64,000 nt of DNA, taken from assembly GCA_900169235.1 (NCBI GenBank), contig FWCC01000080.1, forward strand, positions 186,001 through 250,000. The letters are read 5' to 3'. The notes under the pieces were generated by a model. The model did not search any database and was not told the DNA's origin. It worked only from the letters and a program-made list of their open reading frames with translations. Positions 52,852 to 64,000 of this stretch are shown one piece after another (the stretch's first letter is position 1; every line of letters begins with the position of its first letter). The DNA comes from Zarea fungicola. Lineage: Eukaryota > Ascomycota > Sordariomycetes > Hypocreales > Cordycipitaceae. Position numbers and translations under genes: made by a program.

Positions 52852-54177
52852 ATGAGTGAGGGTTCAAGGATTCAGATTCAGCTTCGCGATGGCGCCATAT
52901 ACGCCATGAAGCATAATCACCTCATCAGCGCTCGTGGAGTGCGATATGCCAACGCAGCCCGATTTCAGCCACCACAACCGATCCAGCCCTGGCAAGACGT
53001 GATGGACTGCACGGGGCCGGCCACGATATGCCCGCAGCTGCCGTCACGGCTCGAGGCCCTCAACGGGCCTATTGCTGGCGGGCGCGAAATGGATGAGGAC
53101 TGCCTTCATGTCAGCATCTACGCTCCAGTTCAAGATTCCGCGAGTTCATTGCGGCCGGTCGTGGCATTCATCCACGGAGGAGGCTACACGTCCGGCGGAG
53201 GAGACCTGGACTGCTACGGCGGTGCCGGCCTTGCCGAGATCGGTGATGTTGTTGTAGTCACCATCACATACAGGCTGGGCATCCTGGGCTATCAACCCAT
53301 TGACGGTGTTGCGCCGGCGAACCTGGGTCTCCTTGACCAGATGGCAGCCCTGCGATGGATTCAAGACAACATTTCCTGCTTTGGTGGTGACCCACGGCGC
53401 GTGACTCTTGCCGGCGCTTCGGCCGGGGGCGATTCCATCTACTGCCTCTTTGGCGCCGACGGTGCAGAGGATTTGTTTCAACGAGCCATCTTTCAAAGCA
53501 CGCCTCTTGGGGTTCGACATGTGGACCGCGACGCCATGGTCAAGACGCTCGGTGCGTCTGCCAAGAAAATGTTGGGAGACGGCTATTCGACCATGGGCGT
53601 TGCGGAGGTCTTGTCCGTGCAAATGAGTCTAGCTATGGAGTCGAGAGGGTTTGCCGCTGCCGGGATGCCTTTTGCACCGACCCTTGGACACGCACCCCTT
53701 GCATGCACGCAGGCCGAGTTTGATGCTCGTGTCCGGCGTGCTCTTGCCCGCATCCCCATCTTTATCGGGTACTGCGCCGACGAGGGCACTGCATTTGAGG
53801 GCATATTCAATGCTATGAGGCCAAAAGTCAGGCCAAGCTTTACAGGCAGCGCTGCCGACTTCATATCGAGGAGTTGGTTCCAGCAGGGCTCAGACAAACT
53901 GTTGCAACAAGCTCGAGAGGCTGGCGGTGAGCCGTGGTTTTATAGGCTTACTTTTGCTCCCAAGGAGAGCCCGTTCAAGGCATCGCATACCATGGAGATG
54001 CCGTTTCTACTGGGCAACTGGGACGCGTGGAACGGTGCGCCGATGATGAAGAGCCGTGATGCCAAGAGCACTGTTGAGATGGTCGGTCCGCATGTGAAAC
54101 GGCTCTGGGCGACCTTTGCGCGGGGGGGGGATGTCGGAAGAAAGAACTTTATAATTGATGAGAGTTTCTTCGTGTAG
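52852..54177 (+). CDS. Type-B carboxylesterase / lipase family protein
   Basis: The protein has 441 residues in one exon from the ATG at 52852 (MSEGSRIQIQLRDG). Family marks in order: EDCLHVSIYAP, the oxyanion loop FIHGGGYTSGGG (about residue 105), LGLLDQMAALRWIQDNI, the nucleophile elbow GASAGGDS (about 190), CADEGTAFE with the acid residue (about 305), and KASHTMEMPFLLGN with the catalytic His (about 380). No signal peptide is seen, so it is probably intracellular. At 441 residues it is shorter than the common 500-550 but still has the whole triad. It hydrolyses an ester of unknown kind. It is divergent from the zinc-cluster regulator and may be under its control. Confidence 0.88.
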   Translation: MSEGSRIQIQLRDGAIYAMKHNHLISARGVRYANAARFQPPQPIQPWQDVMDCTGPATICPQLPSRLEALNGPIAGGREMDEDCLHVSIYAPVQDSASSLRPVVAFIHGGGYTSGGGDLDCYGGAGLAEIGDVVVVTITYRLGILGYQPIDGVAPANLGLLDQMAALRWIQDNISCFGGDPRRVTLAGASAGGDSIYCLFGADGAEDLFQRAIFQSTPLGVRHVDRDAMVKTLGASAKKMLGDGYSTMGVAEVLSVQMSLAMESRGFAAAGMPFAPTLGHAPLACTQAEFDARVRRALARIPIFIGYCADEGTAFEGIFNAMRPKVRPSFTGSAADFISRSWFQQGSDKLLQQAREAGGEPWFYRLTFAPKESPFKASHTMEMPFLLGNWDAWNGAPMMKSRDAKSTVEMVGPHVKRLWATFARGGDVGRKNFIIDESFFV

Positions 54178-55403
54178 CAGTGCTTACCCATCGTTTGGAG
54201 TATGGCGCTGCTATGTTTGTGTGACGAGTAGCCAGTTCTGTAGCCACTATAGCTGTCAGAATTAATTATACTTTGCGTTAATGCTCGACATGTTGTTGTT
54301 GCCCGAGCTTTTACAAGAATTGTTCTAGCAAAATCATTGTCCCAGTTCGTGTAACGAGTGACCAGATGGTACTTGCACTGTAGTTACAAGTAATAATCCT
54401 CTACATTAATGCTCGCTTTAGCATTAATGCGTAGCCTTTTGCTAGATTTGCTGCAACGGAATGAGGATTGGTACAGTCGTAATGAATTACAGGGTAGTGT
54501 CTAGGACCTTTGCTGGAAGATGGGCTGAGCTTGCTACTGGAACTATTCCCTTACTAGTTACTGGGCGGATTCTTTTCTTTCATTAAAATAAAAAGCACCC
54601 TTGAATCTGTACACATGATTACTGATCCTACACCTGTCAGGTAATACCAAGTCACTTCTGTTATCCGACTCGCCTCATTCCTTTTACCCGACTCGCCTCG
54701 TTCTTTATCCACAAAGTTCCGCAACAATTCCGCAAACCCCACCACTAGTAGGCTAGCGAACTATTTAGCAAGTCAGGTAGGTCGCAGATGTTGTGGAATT
54801 ATGTTTGCCCTCTGTGGCGTCGTGCAGATTGACACTTGCAAACTGACTTCACAACCATTCCATGACGAAAAAGAAGAAGAAAGCAGAATCAAAGGTTGGG
54901 GTCTTGGTGTGCTGGTAAGCATGGTATGAGCGAAGCTACGGACTGGAATGCAGCTGAGTGCAATGCTAGTAGCTTTCAAAAAGCAATATGAATGCAATTT
55001 TGGAGTCAACTACTCCGTATAAAATGGACAGAGAAGAAGTGGTAAGCCCTGGCCAAGCAGAACACAAAGACCTACTGATAGCTACAAGAGAGGCAAAGGG
55101 GCCAAGGTTGCCTAAACTAAGAAGCGTCAGAAGTGAACACCGAATGTTGACCGCTTATTGGCTGGCTTACTCTCAATGTAAGCCTAGTTGGGTACTCTAT
55201 AGTTACTCCGTCCTCCGTAAAATAAGCCGGAAACAAAGCCTCGCAAGCTGCTGGAGACGGCCAACACAGCCGGGAGCCGTCGCATGCAAATTGCATTGCG
55301 ACAGCACCCATGATATCACCTAAAGTTTGGCCAACTCCTGATTTCATCACTCTAGCGAATACATCAGAAAACGGATTGTTTTCTCACCACAATATATAGT
55401 AGA
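54178..55403. other. AT-rich intergenic region
   Basis: Nothing is recognised. The word GCATTAATGC/TTAATGCTCGC recurs around 54280-54430. Confidence 0.45.
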
Positions 55404-55898
55404 ATGACCCCTGCCGGGGCAGGCTTGAATTTTCTCCTTAAGCAAACCCGCCATCCCAATCTTACAAGCTCACCGGAACCGGATACTACATTGCGTAAAC
55501 ATGGGGTTTTTCCGATACCTTTTCGCCGAGCGGGTCGGATTTTAGCTGGAGATGTCAAAAGTTCTCCCACTCAGCTAGTCCTGCCAGCCAACAGGCTTGC
55601 CCGTCAGCTAGCCCTACGGGTTCAAGGCGGAGCCCTTGAATTAGTTAATACACTTATTTATCCATCATTACCCAGTTTGTCTATTCGCGCGTGTGTGGCC
55701 CCTCTTCTTACTGGGAACACTGCCCAATACGAGGCGACACCGCGCATAGAGACCCCTGTAAAACGGGGATCTTGTCTCAAGCACGGCTTGCCGGCACGTC
55801 CGTCACAATTTTCGAGCCATCCACACCTACAGAAGTTCCTAGCCAAGTACGGACAGGGCTTCGGCGCCGCCCGCCTGAAGCCTGAAGTCGGTCTGTAG
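55404..55898 (+). CDS. Hypothetical open reading frame, family unknown
   Basis: An open frame of 164 residues starting MTPAGAGLNFLLKQTRHPN. It is basic and Pro/Leu/Ala/Arg-rich, with no signal peptide, membrane span or domain that I recognise. The C-terminal part (LQKFLAKYGQGFGAARLKPE) looks protein-like. The local base composition is more even than the AT-rich flanks. A second open frame of similar style lies at 56362-56712 on the same strand. Either could be a real small gene, part of an inserted foreign segment, or chance. Confidence 0.25.
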   Translation: MTPAGAGLNFLLKQTRHPNLTSSPEPDTTLRKHGVFPIPFRRAGRILAGDVKSSPTQLVLPANRLARQLALRVQGGALELVNTLIYPSLPSLSIRACVAPLLTGNTAQYEATPRIETPVKRGSCLKHGLPARPSQFSSHPHLQKFLAKYGQGFGAARLKPEVGL

Positions 55899-56361
55899 AC
55901 GCCCTTTTCGCGGCATATCGTCGGGTTCCACAGCGAAATCTGCGTGACTTGTTACCTCGTCCGGCTGCATGTGGCGAGCCCCTCCCCCAAAGCTTGGTAT
56001 TGGAGAAGTGCTTTTGTTTTTGTATGCGCTGGACCCTACATGTATTTATCGATAGTCACACTGTCGACATGACTTGTGTCCGATTACCTGACTTTAGTCT
56101 AGACAGTTACTGAACTTGAAACCTTCAACAGGTTCGTTCCAAATCAAACGCAAAATTCATAGATTTAACTTCTGCCAAGTACCAAGGCTTAATCAGTGTC
56201 ACGTCCAATTGGGCTGAATACGTGACAAATAACCTTGAATTCACTCCCTATGAAAAGACCACTGCGAGTAATCATGTCCCGTACGTTATCAAGAGCCACG
56301 ATGACAATGGTTCTAACCGTAAGTCCGTAAAAAGGAACTTTTTCACATTTAACGAGTTCCT
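55899..56361. other. Intergenic region between two hypothetical frames
   Basis: No feature is recognised. Confidence 0.4.
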
Positions 56362-56712
56362 TTGAAGTGGGACGCAACAGAAGTTCCCAACATGCGGCCG
56401 CTTGGGAAGACCATTGCAGAAAAGCCCCCGGCCGGCCATTATCTTTCCCCATCTCTGGCTCGCCTCGATCGGGTCAGCGGCTGCAATAGGAAAGTCTTTT
56501 TGTTTGGTCAGGGATTAGATGAACTAGGCTCCATTCCAGAACCACGTCGTGATTATCGGCGAGCTACTCCGTACATGGCACTTAACCCACTCCTGGCACA
56601 AAGTTCCATGGTTGCCAGTCGCGAGTCAATCCTTGTGATCCGCAATCCGCAAACCTATTCATCCGGCGTCAGTCCATTGCCAACCGTTATCTACAATGGA
56701 GAGGGTCTTTAG
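56362..56712 (+). CDS. Hypothetical open reading frame, family unknown
   Basis: An open frame of 116 residues starting MKWDATEVPNMRPLG and ending in TVIYNGEGL. No domain or targeting signal is recognised. It ends about 110 bp before the OPT transporter start and so lies in that gene's promoter area, which argues against a normal independent gene. Confidence 0.2.
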   Translation: MKWDATEVPNMRPLGKTIAEKPPAGHYLSPSLARLDRVSGCNRKVFLFGQGLDELGSIPEPRRDYRRATPYMALNPLLAQSSMVASRESILVIRNPQTYSSGVSPLPTVIYNGEGL

Positions 56713-56823
56713 GAATAAAACTCTGCTTCCCGCCCTCTTCGCTGCGAGCGTTTTGCTCCTCCTTCGTCTGCCACTTGCACCTTGACCTCATCTCCCAAAT
56801 TGGAAGGGTAACCGCGCTTGACG

Positions 56824-59637
56824 ATGGGCATCAAAGATCGGTTCAGGGCTTCGGCAACCGAGGTCCCTGTTATTGAAGGTGTTACCACTGGCGCCGAGGC
56901 CGCCCCCCGCGGGGCCAAGCTTCGTGCATTTCGCAAGGAGCACCAATGGGATCCATTCCTCGACATCGAGAAGCTCGATAGCTCAACCCCCGACGAGAGT
57001 CTCGCGGAGAAGGCTTTCCCTCCCGATGAGGAGAGTCTTGAAGAGGATTCGCCGTACTCTGAGGTTCGCTCTGCAGTATGTACAGCCTAGTCTCATTCGA
57101 TTTTTTCTTGTAATCCATCTGCTAACCATTGCTATCAGGTCCCAAACAGCGACGCCGATCTCCCCATCAACACAATCCGTGCCTGGTTTCTTGGTTTTCT
57201 CTTCTGCACGATTGTCGCTGCCTGCAACATCTTGCTAGGCCTGCGAAATGCCCCCATTATCATTTCATCTACAGTTGTTCAGCTGATTTCCTACCCGTAA
57301 GTATCTTCTGCCCTTTCTCTAGTTCTGCAGATGTAAACAATTGCCCACCGGAGGTTCATGCTTACGATGACGTGCAATTCTAGTGTAGGTAACTTCTGGG
57401 CATGGGTGGTGCCGGCTTGGACATTCTCGCTGTTTGGCAAGACATTTGAGCTCAACCCCGGCCCGTTCAATGTCAAGGAACATACCCTTGTCACCATCAT
57501 GACTGCCGCAGGCACTGCGCCGAGCTACGCCATCGATATTCTACTCGCTCAAGAGATTTACTACGATCAGGCTTTCCACTGGGGCTTCCAGCTGCTTCTC
57601 ATTTTGTCGACTCAGGCCATGGGACTTGGTGTTGCCGGTATCTCGAGACGATTCCTCGTTTGGCCATCGGCAATGGTGTGGCCTGCGACGCTGGTCTTCA
57701 CATCGGTCATGTACTCGCTGCATGACCACACTCCGTCTGACCCAGCGGCTACCAACGGATGGAAAATGGGAAGATACATCTTTTTCCTCATTGTTTCTGG
57801 ATGCACCTTTGTTTGGGAGTGGATTCCAAACGTCTTTGCTACCTTTCTGTCCGTCTTTACATTCCCCATCTGGATTGCACCGAACAACGTCGTGGTCAAC
57901 CAGCTGTTCGGCTCCACCAGCGGCATTGGCATTCTCCCAATCTCTTTCGACTGGAACACCATCAGCGGCTACCTGGGTAGTCCGCTTCAATTCCCTGCCT
58001 TCGCCATCTTCAACTTGCTTGCCGGCTTTCTCTTCGTCTTCGTCGCCGCCCTGGGCATGACTTATGGAGGGCCTGACTACTTCAAGTATCTGCCAATTAG
58101 GTATGGTCCAATCCTCAGAGTTACCGAGTTGGAAAGCCTTTGAATGCTAACATGAGTCTAGTGCCAATACAAACTTTGACCACTTTGGCAAGAAATACAA
58201 TGTCTCCAGAATTCTGACCCCCGACTTTACGCTCAATGAGACGGCCTATAAGGAATACTCACCAATCATCATTGGCCCCGTGTTTTCATTGTCGTATGCA
58301 ATGTCTTTCGCTGGTCTTATCGGCACCATTACTCACGTTGCGCTGTTTTACGGGCCTGATATCTGGAGACGTGTCCGCGACTCGCGTTCGGAACAACCCG
58401 ATATTCACATGAAGCTCATGAGAAAGTACAGAGAGTGCCCGGAATGGTGGTTTTCCATCATCTTCCTCATCTCCTTTGGATTTGGTATGGCCGCTTGTCA
58501 GCACTGGCCTACTCATCTTCCCTGGTGGGCCTACATCATTGCCATCCTTATTGGCGTTGTCTTTTTCATCCCTGTGGGTATGGTTCAGGCAATTACAAAT
58601 CAGCAGACTGGTCTCAACGTCATCACCGAGTTGGTAGTTGGATTCATGTAAGTCGACCCACAAGGCCGTTATTTACCTTGTTGACATGACCAAAGAACAA
58701 AATATAGTTACTAACAGAATTCAAGGCTTCCTGGTCGCCCCGTCGCCATGATGCTCTTCAAGAGCTTCGGCTACATGATGAGCTTTAACGGCCTCAACTA
58801 CATCAGTGATATGAAGGTTGGCCACTACATGAAAATCCCCCCGCGCTCCATGTTTGCGGCTCAGGTTTTCGCCGTCACCTGGCTTTCGATTGTCCAGATT
58901 TCAACCTACAACTTCTTGCGAAACCACATTGAGGGTATCTGCACGCCCGACCAGGCCCAAGGCATCACTTGCCCCGGTGCGCGCACCTTTTTCAATGCCA
59001 GTGTTATCTGGGGTGTTGTAGGACCTGCTCGAGTCTTTGGTAAAGGAGCAATGTACGTTAAAGCCCCTAACCCCTGCCGTGCTGAGTGACAGCACAACAC
59101 GCTGAACCTTTGCGCTAACATGATCGTTGTAGCTTCTCCTGGACCAATTATTTCTGGCTGATTGGTTTCGCCCTGCCCGTTATCCATTATCTTCTGGCGC
59201 GCCGCTACCCCAAGAGCTTCCTTCGCTACATCATGTTCCCAGTCATCTTCTCTGCCACGGGCCAGCTACCACCGGCGACTCTGTACTACATGTTTGTGTG
59301 GACCTCGGTTGGTCTCTTCTTCAACTACTGGATTCGCAGGCGATACACTGGATGGTGGAGTAAGTTCAGGGCCTAAACACTGCCTGATAGTTTAGCAACG
59401 TTTCGACTAACGCATCTTTTCTAAACAGATCGCTACATCTACACCTTGTCCGGTGCCCTGGATATCGGTCTCGCCCTCTGCGTTGTCATCATTGGCATTG
59501 GCCTTGGTCTCGGCAATGCCAATTTCCCCGACTGGTGGGGTAATGTAGTGAACGCTAACACTCTCGATTGGGACGCAAAGGCCCATCAGAAAACTTGGGT
59601 GCCCGGCATGAAGCCATTTGGGCCCGAGTCCTGGTAG
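56824..59637 (+). CDS. OPT-family oligopeptide transporter
   Basis: Seven exons (56824-57075, 57139-57296, 57384-58100, 58162-58647, 58726-59052, 59133-59359, 59429-59637) join in phase to 791 residues. A hydrophilic N-terminus of about 85 residues is followed by a many-span membrane protein. OPT marks are TIRAWFLGFLFC, NPGPFNVKEHTLVTIM (the family signature), QAMGLGVAGISRRFLVWP, PGRPVAMMLFKSFGY, and ITNQQTGLNVITELVVGFM. OPT proteins couple proton flow to import of tetra- and pentapeptides, glutathione or related compounds at the plasma membrane or vacuole. It lies 9 kb from the UstYa-type gene. A role in moving the RiPP product or its fragments is possible but unproven. Confidence 0.93.
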
Positions 59638-61024
59638 TTTTTAAAATACCGTTTAGTGTCAGTGTGCTTGTGTGAGAGTAGCATAGATCCTGTAAAATCT
59701 ACAATACAAATGTATGCTCTATTTGAAACAGAGAGCGTAACCATATTTCTTGGATTTATCCCACAAGTTCATACGAGTTTTTCAGGCAGCTTACCCAGTA
59801 GGTTCATGTTTGGCCCTGCAAGATGATTTACCTTTACCTTTCTCCCTTTGTTCAGAATCCGAGATGCGAGTTGGTTATTCTCACCAAATGAATCAATCAA
59901 TCAGTTTAGGGCCAGTTTCGGAGACTGTTGAGGCCATGTCGCCACGTGGCTGTCGCCCAGATTAGGCAGGTAAAGTTCAACGCCTGGCTGCCGTGAGATT
60001 TTAACCAGCTTACCGAGAGTCAAATTTACCGAATGGGAGGCCAGCAGCCAGCAAGGCCCATACACCAGTGCCTCCAATTCCAACGTTTGGTACTTTTGTA
60101 CCCGGTGTCCATCGAAGTGGGTAACGCACGTACTTGGTGTAATCCTGGACATGCCGGCCATCCCGCAGGCCAGATGTTGAGCAATATCCAAGGCTGGGTA
60201 ACAACACATGCGAGTCACGAACTGTTGGGGCCTTATGGATCGGCCAACAGCTGTCGCGTGGATTCGAGATTCAGATGTCGAACTGCAAGGACCCGAGAAC
60301 CGTCAATTAGGGAATGGCAGTAGACTGAGTCGCCAAGAGGCCTTAAATGCGGAACGCCCTTCTGCGGCCGCATCTCCGTACGACGATCGGCTATCACGGC
60401 ACCTTACTTCGCCGCCCTTTGCTGTCGTTTCCACCAATCAAAGGCCCTCCGCGGCTGCGCCACTGCACAGGCGAAGCTGTCAGAGAAAGTGACTTGGGCG
60501 AGCCATAAAATTGCTGCCTTTGCTCGATTGGTAACTTTGCGAGAGAAAACGACTGTAGGGAGTCATATATTAATACCATACTGTGTTTTAATACCTGAAG
60601 CTGATCTTTAACCAGTTACTTTAATATTGCCAGGTGTATAGGGCTTGGATTACTAGTAGAGTTCCTTGTTACTGGCCCACTCAATGAATACAAGGTGAGA
60701 CCAGATGGCTTGTTCGGAATCGAGGCATTTTAAGAAGATACCGGGCGATGGATTTACGGCAAGACAGTCCTCTCTGCCCCTAGCTAAAATTTCGCCAAGT
60801 TTGTTTGTTAGTAAACTGTCTTACTTTGTACCGCTCAGCAGGCCGCGTCGATGAAGAGGAGAATCAGAGAAAAGCATTCTCAATTACCAATACTAATCCT
60901 CTTCTGACTTTTGTTGTGGTTACGTATTCTTTTACCTATGATTAAATTTCTGTTAAGGGTCAGTTGACGGCAGTTGTCTTGAGGCGAAGCAGAGCAATGC
61001 TAGATGACTTTTAGGAGTGGGGAG
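59638..61024. other. Intergenic region
   Basis: 3' flank of the transporter, then about 1.2 kb without a supportable gene. The short frames at 59901-60579 on both strands overlap and lack domains. Confidence 0.45.
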
Positions 61025-61343
61025 TGTTGGTACAATCACAAGTAGTTAAAAGGTACAGTACTGAGCGGGGCGTCTTGTTGTTAGTAGGTATGCTTAGAAT
61101 AACTTGATAATATTCTATTCAGCTACTAACTAGTAGGGGAGCAATTCTTTCCCTGTATATAGGAATTTAAAGGTAGGGGAAAGCAAGTATTAAATAGGGA
61201 AGATTTATCTTCTCTTACAGCTGCCGCGATGACCTTGTATCTAGGGCAGGCTGCCGTCAGTCACGGCACTGACCAACGGAAGCCAGCAGCAGGAGTCAGG
61301 CTTCGCTGGATATGCTGCTTGACTCGAGTCCGCAGTCACAACA
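61025..61343 (+). mobile_element. Probable solo LTR of a retrotransposon
   Basis: This 319-bp segment starts TGTTGG and ends CACAACA, so the termini are the perfect inverted pair TGTTG/CAACA typical of LTRs. A TATA-like TGTATATAGG lies at about 61157-61166. Its 3' part recurs at 9688-9785. Flanking five-base words are GGGAG and GGGGG, a near match that could be a mutated target duplication. No retroelement coding sequence is next to it, so it is best read as a solo LTR. Confidence 0.6.
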
Positions 61344-61951
61344 GGGGGCATATCTTGACTGCCAGACTTGTACAGTTGCTTCCAGCACTACTGAAGTTAC
61401 TTTCATAATGTTAATAAGCTTTTTTTAGTTTCCCCCTACTTTTCTCCGTGACTAATTTGAGTTTCTCCTATGTGGCAAGCTGCCACTTTCGGCAACGGCA
61501 TAACCATATAGATAGGGCACCGTCGTAGGTTGAGTTATTAATTTATGAGTAATTTTCCCTTCTTTCTTCCTTGAAAAAACAGTTTGTACGGTGATATTAG
61601 TGAGCTGAAAAGCTGTTTTACTTTGAAGTCGAGTGCCGTACTTCCTGATTAAGTGGTGACTGGTACCGATTAATGACCGGAGAGCCCTTATAGAGCCCTA
61701 GTTGTTGCCACAAAAGCAATTCTATGTTGATAAGCAAGAGAGGTATCTACATGAGCCTGAATAGATACTAAATAAACTAATAAACTAATAAACGAATCTC
61801 TTGCCGATGTGTCAATATTGCAGCCATTATGACAGACCATCCACGGCGGTATTGAACGTACAAATTGTATTGATACAATATAGCAGAGGCTAATATTATA
61901 TTTTATGTATTTCAACATATTATTTATGGCCATATTATTAACAACACTGCA
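61344..61951. other. AT-rich intergenic region
   Basis: 3' flank of the hydrolase gene. No feature is recognised apart from a TAAATAAAC-like run near 61765-61795. Confidence 0.5.
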
Positions 61952-62996
61952 TTAGGTGTATTTGGCAACCATCCTCAAGACCGCAGCGTTGACTTCCGTC
62001 GGACTTGTCGCATTGAGGTAGTGACCTCCGCCTTCAATGACCTCGAGTGTCGCTTCTAATGCGCCGGTAAAACGTTTGATGTGATCTTGCGGCAGGCTAA
62101 GTGGGAAAATAGCGTCCTCGACACCCTATGATGCGTAAGTATTTTGCTTTTCACGCCTGTAAACGGCACGGCCAGGGGTTACAAACGTGGAGCCAGTACA
62201 CAGGGCATTCGATGTCTCGGACACGCAGCAGCAAGCCGTCTCTCGTCATTAGATTAGTCAAAGCCATGCGCAGCTTTTTGCGACCAGGGTCCCCCGAATA
62301 CACAGACTGCATAGTTTCATCCCAAGCGGCCGCTACGTCACGAGGCAACTTTCCGGAGAAGCCAAATTCGATAATCGTGCCGCGAAAGACCTCATTGACG
62401 ACAAAATCTGGTGTAGGCATCGTGCTGGACAAACTTTCGTACAAGGGCGCAAGGTGCATGTTGGGATCCCAGGAGCCACTTGCGCGGGAGGTTGCAGACT
62501 CGTAATCCATTGAGGTACCCAGGGGGAGCAAACCACGAATCTTGCATCTATTGTCAGTATCAAATTGCTGTAGAAAACTTGTAATACGCCGCCAACCTCG
62601 ACGGCGGGTTGCATGTTAGCTTACCCTCTCTGGCGCGAGGAGAGCCATGCGCACAATAACCCAGCCTCCTTGGCTAGTACCAAGCGCAAAGGCGTTGGAG
62701 ACATTGAGAGCGTCCATGACCTGCAGTGACATGATGGCAGAGTCCCAGTAGGTGAACTGCTCCAGCTTAGACGTGGTAGCGGTGGCACCATGACCCAGGG
62801 GTTCAATGGCAAGAAGATTGACGGCATTGGTGAGGTTCTCGTCATTAAACTGTACGTCGTAGAGTGAGACCGTTGTACACATGGAGTTAATGAGGACCAC
62901 AGTGGGTTTGGAGGTGTCTATGCTCTCCCCAGAGACACGATAGCCCACATCAATACCCCCGAGATGAGAGACATGAATCGTTTTTGTGAGAGCCAT
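61952..62996 (-). CDS. Alpha/beta hydrolase fold protein
   Basis: Three exons (62996-62625, 62540-62187, 62125-61952), all in phase 0, give 299 residues. The start MALTKTIHVSHLGGIDVGYR opens the first strands. VVLINSMCTT takes the usual oxyanion-loop place. The nucleophile elbow is LGTSQGGWV (about residue 105). The acid residue is in LHGVEDAIFPL and the His in GGGHYLNATSP near the C-terminus. No signal peptide is seen. Relatives include esterases and hydrolases linked to secondary metabolism; the substrate is unknown. The second intron uses a weak donor (GTTTGT), but conservation on both sides supports it. Confidence 0.87.
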
Positions 62997-64000
62997 ATTT
63001 GCAGCTGGTCGCGCCAGCACTACATTTCAACCACTGGATAGACTTAATTTAAGTATTTCTCAGCAGCGGACGGAGAGATGAGCATATATCGCCGGGTAGC
63101 GGCTATGCTGTATTGAGATACATCTTGACTGGCGTAGCTGTCCCGCAAGTTGTTTTATTGGGCAGCCTTAGCCACCCCACACCATGCAGTGGTAGTCCAG
63201 ACCCGAAATCAAAGGAACGATCCTGCTGTGATTGCTTTACTTATAATAACTACTGGGCAACCCAAGTGGAACTCATGGGCAGTATCATCAGATCTGCAGA
63301 CTAATAATAATCCCAAGGGAGGCTATGTTGAACCTAAATATGAGTTCTCGCTTTATTTTAAACTAGAACTTCTCTTGGGTTGAATGTGGCCGATCTTATT
63401 AATGTGCAAGGTTCAAATACAAGTCGCACCTTCTGCCGCAGACCGATTATCCTAGTACAGCTGAGTATTTCCGTCACCATGAGGTCTCTCAATTCACTAA
63501 GCGAGAGATTTACTGAGAGTAAAGTCCAACAAAAGCGAGCTCGGAGCCGACAATCACTGATGATTTGCCTTTTGCTTGTTGTTTCCTTCCCATTTGAGGT
63601 AGAGATGTTATAGCTATGCTGCCGCCCCGTCCGCCAAATTCGTGCCATTCAGCAGTTCAAAAGCTGGGTCATGCCATATATTATCGGCAGAAAGGCTACG
63701 TCCCTACAATCGGCCCAGATATATGGACAACCCGATTGACAAATACACTTTCAACAGTTCCACTGTAAACGCTAGTCTCTTGTACCTTAATAAAGAAGCT
63801 TACTATTTCTGACATTCATGTGGAGAATCCCCCACAAACGTCCGCAAGTGGCTATTTGCGGTTGATGCGGTTGACCACTGGGATAGATTACATGATTCAA
63901 ATTTGCAATTAGCTTCAGTAAAATTGATGGAGGCGTAGCCACTAATTTGGAAATATTTTATAACACCGAATACCCCTCTAAAATGCATTTCCTCCAAGTG
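62997..64000. other. Window end, AT-rich, no gene seen
   Basis: Promoter of the hydrolase gene, then open frames on both strands at 63358-63648 without a domain. No feature is supported. Confidence 0.45.

Overview
The window is nuclear DNA of a filamentous ascomycete (Pezizomycotina). The evidence is short introns of about 50-110 bp with GTRNGY-type donors and CTAAC/CTGAC-type branch sites, many Zn(II)2Cys6 regulators, small secreted cysteine-rich proteins, F-box and oligopeptide-transporter genes, and remnants of a retroelement. The mix (KP4-like protein, TauD dioxygenase, UstYa-like protein) would suit Sordariomycetes/Hypocreales, but the species cannot be named from the sequence alone. Gene density is low and much intergenic DNA is AT-rich. 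Most exon boundaries given here were worked out by hand from splice signals, reading phase and family conservation.

Region by region. 1-9.7 kb holds four genes for secreted or putatively secreted proteins (KP4-like; a probable pseudogene; two unrecognised), an alpha/beta hydrolase with a frameshift, and a MazG-like NTP pyrophosphohydrolase. 10-19.1 kb looks like a small metabolic cluster: monocarboxylate-type MFS transporter, AIF/FSP1-like FAD oxidoreductase, Zn2Cys6 regulator, TauD-type 2-oxoglutarate dioxygenase and an SRPBCC protein. 19.7-23.1 kb is a second Zn2Cys6 regulator divergent from a DUF5071-type gene. 24-28.3 kb is a divergent pair of C2H2 proteins, one with an Asn/Gly-rich tail and one with a long ankyrin array whose 3' end is frameshifted. 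28.7-32.1 kb holds an amidase and a decaying short-chain dehydrogenase. 32.1-44.8 kb is a gene-poor AT-rich stretch with relic genes (a decayed hypothetical protein, a DHA-type MFS pseudogene with a 21-bp triplication) and two small secreted proteins, one ending in a His/Gly-rich tail.

The most interesting locus is 44.9-47.5 kb. A signal-peptide protein made of six exact copies of a 13-residue segment (VDPHKVDPHNRFW), each internal copy followed by Lys-Lys, lies next to a DUF3328/UstYa-type oxidase with both HxxHC motifs. This is the gene pair that defines dikaritin-type fungal RiPPs (the ustiloxin, phomopsin, asperipin and victorin group). I do not recognise the core sequence and propose the locus as a new RiPP system. 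Downstream lie an F-box gene, a Zn2Cys6 regulator whose zinc cluster is split over small exons, a type-B carboxylesterase and an OPT oligopeptide transporter. The regulator and transporter are plausible but unproven partners. The window closes with a probable solo LTR (61.0-61.3 kb, TGTTG...CAACA) and an alpha/beta hydrolase.
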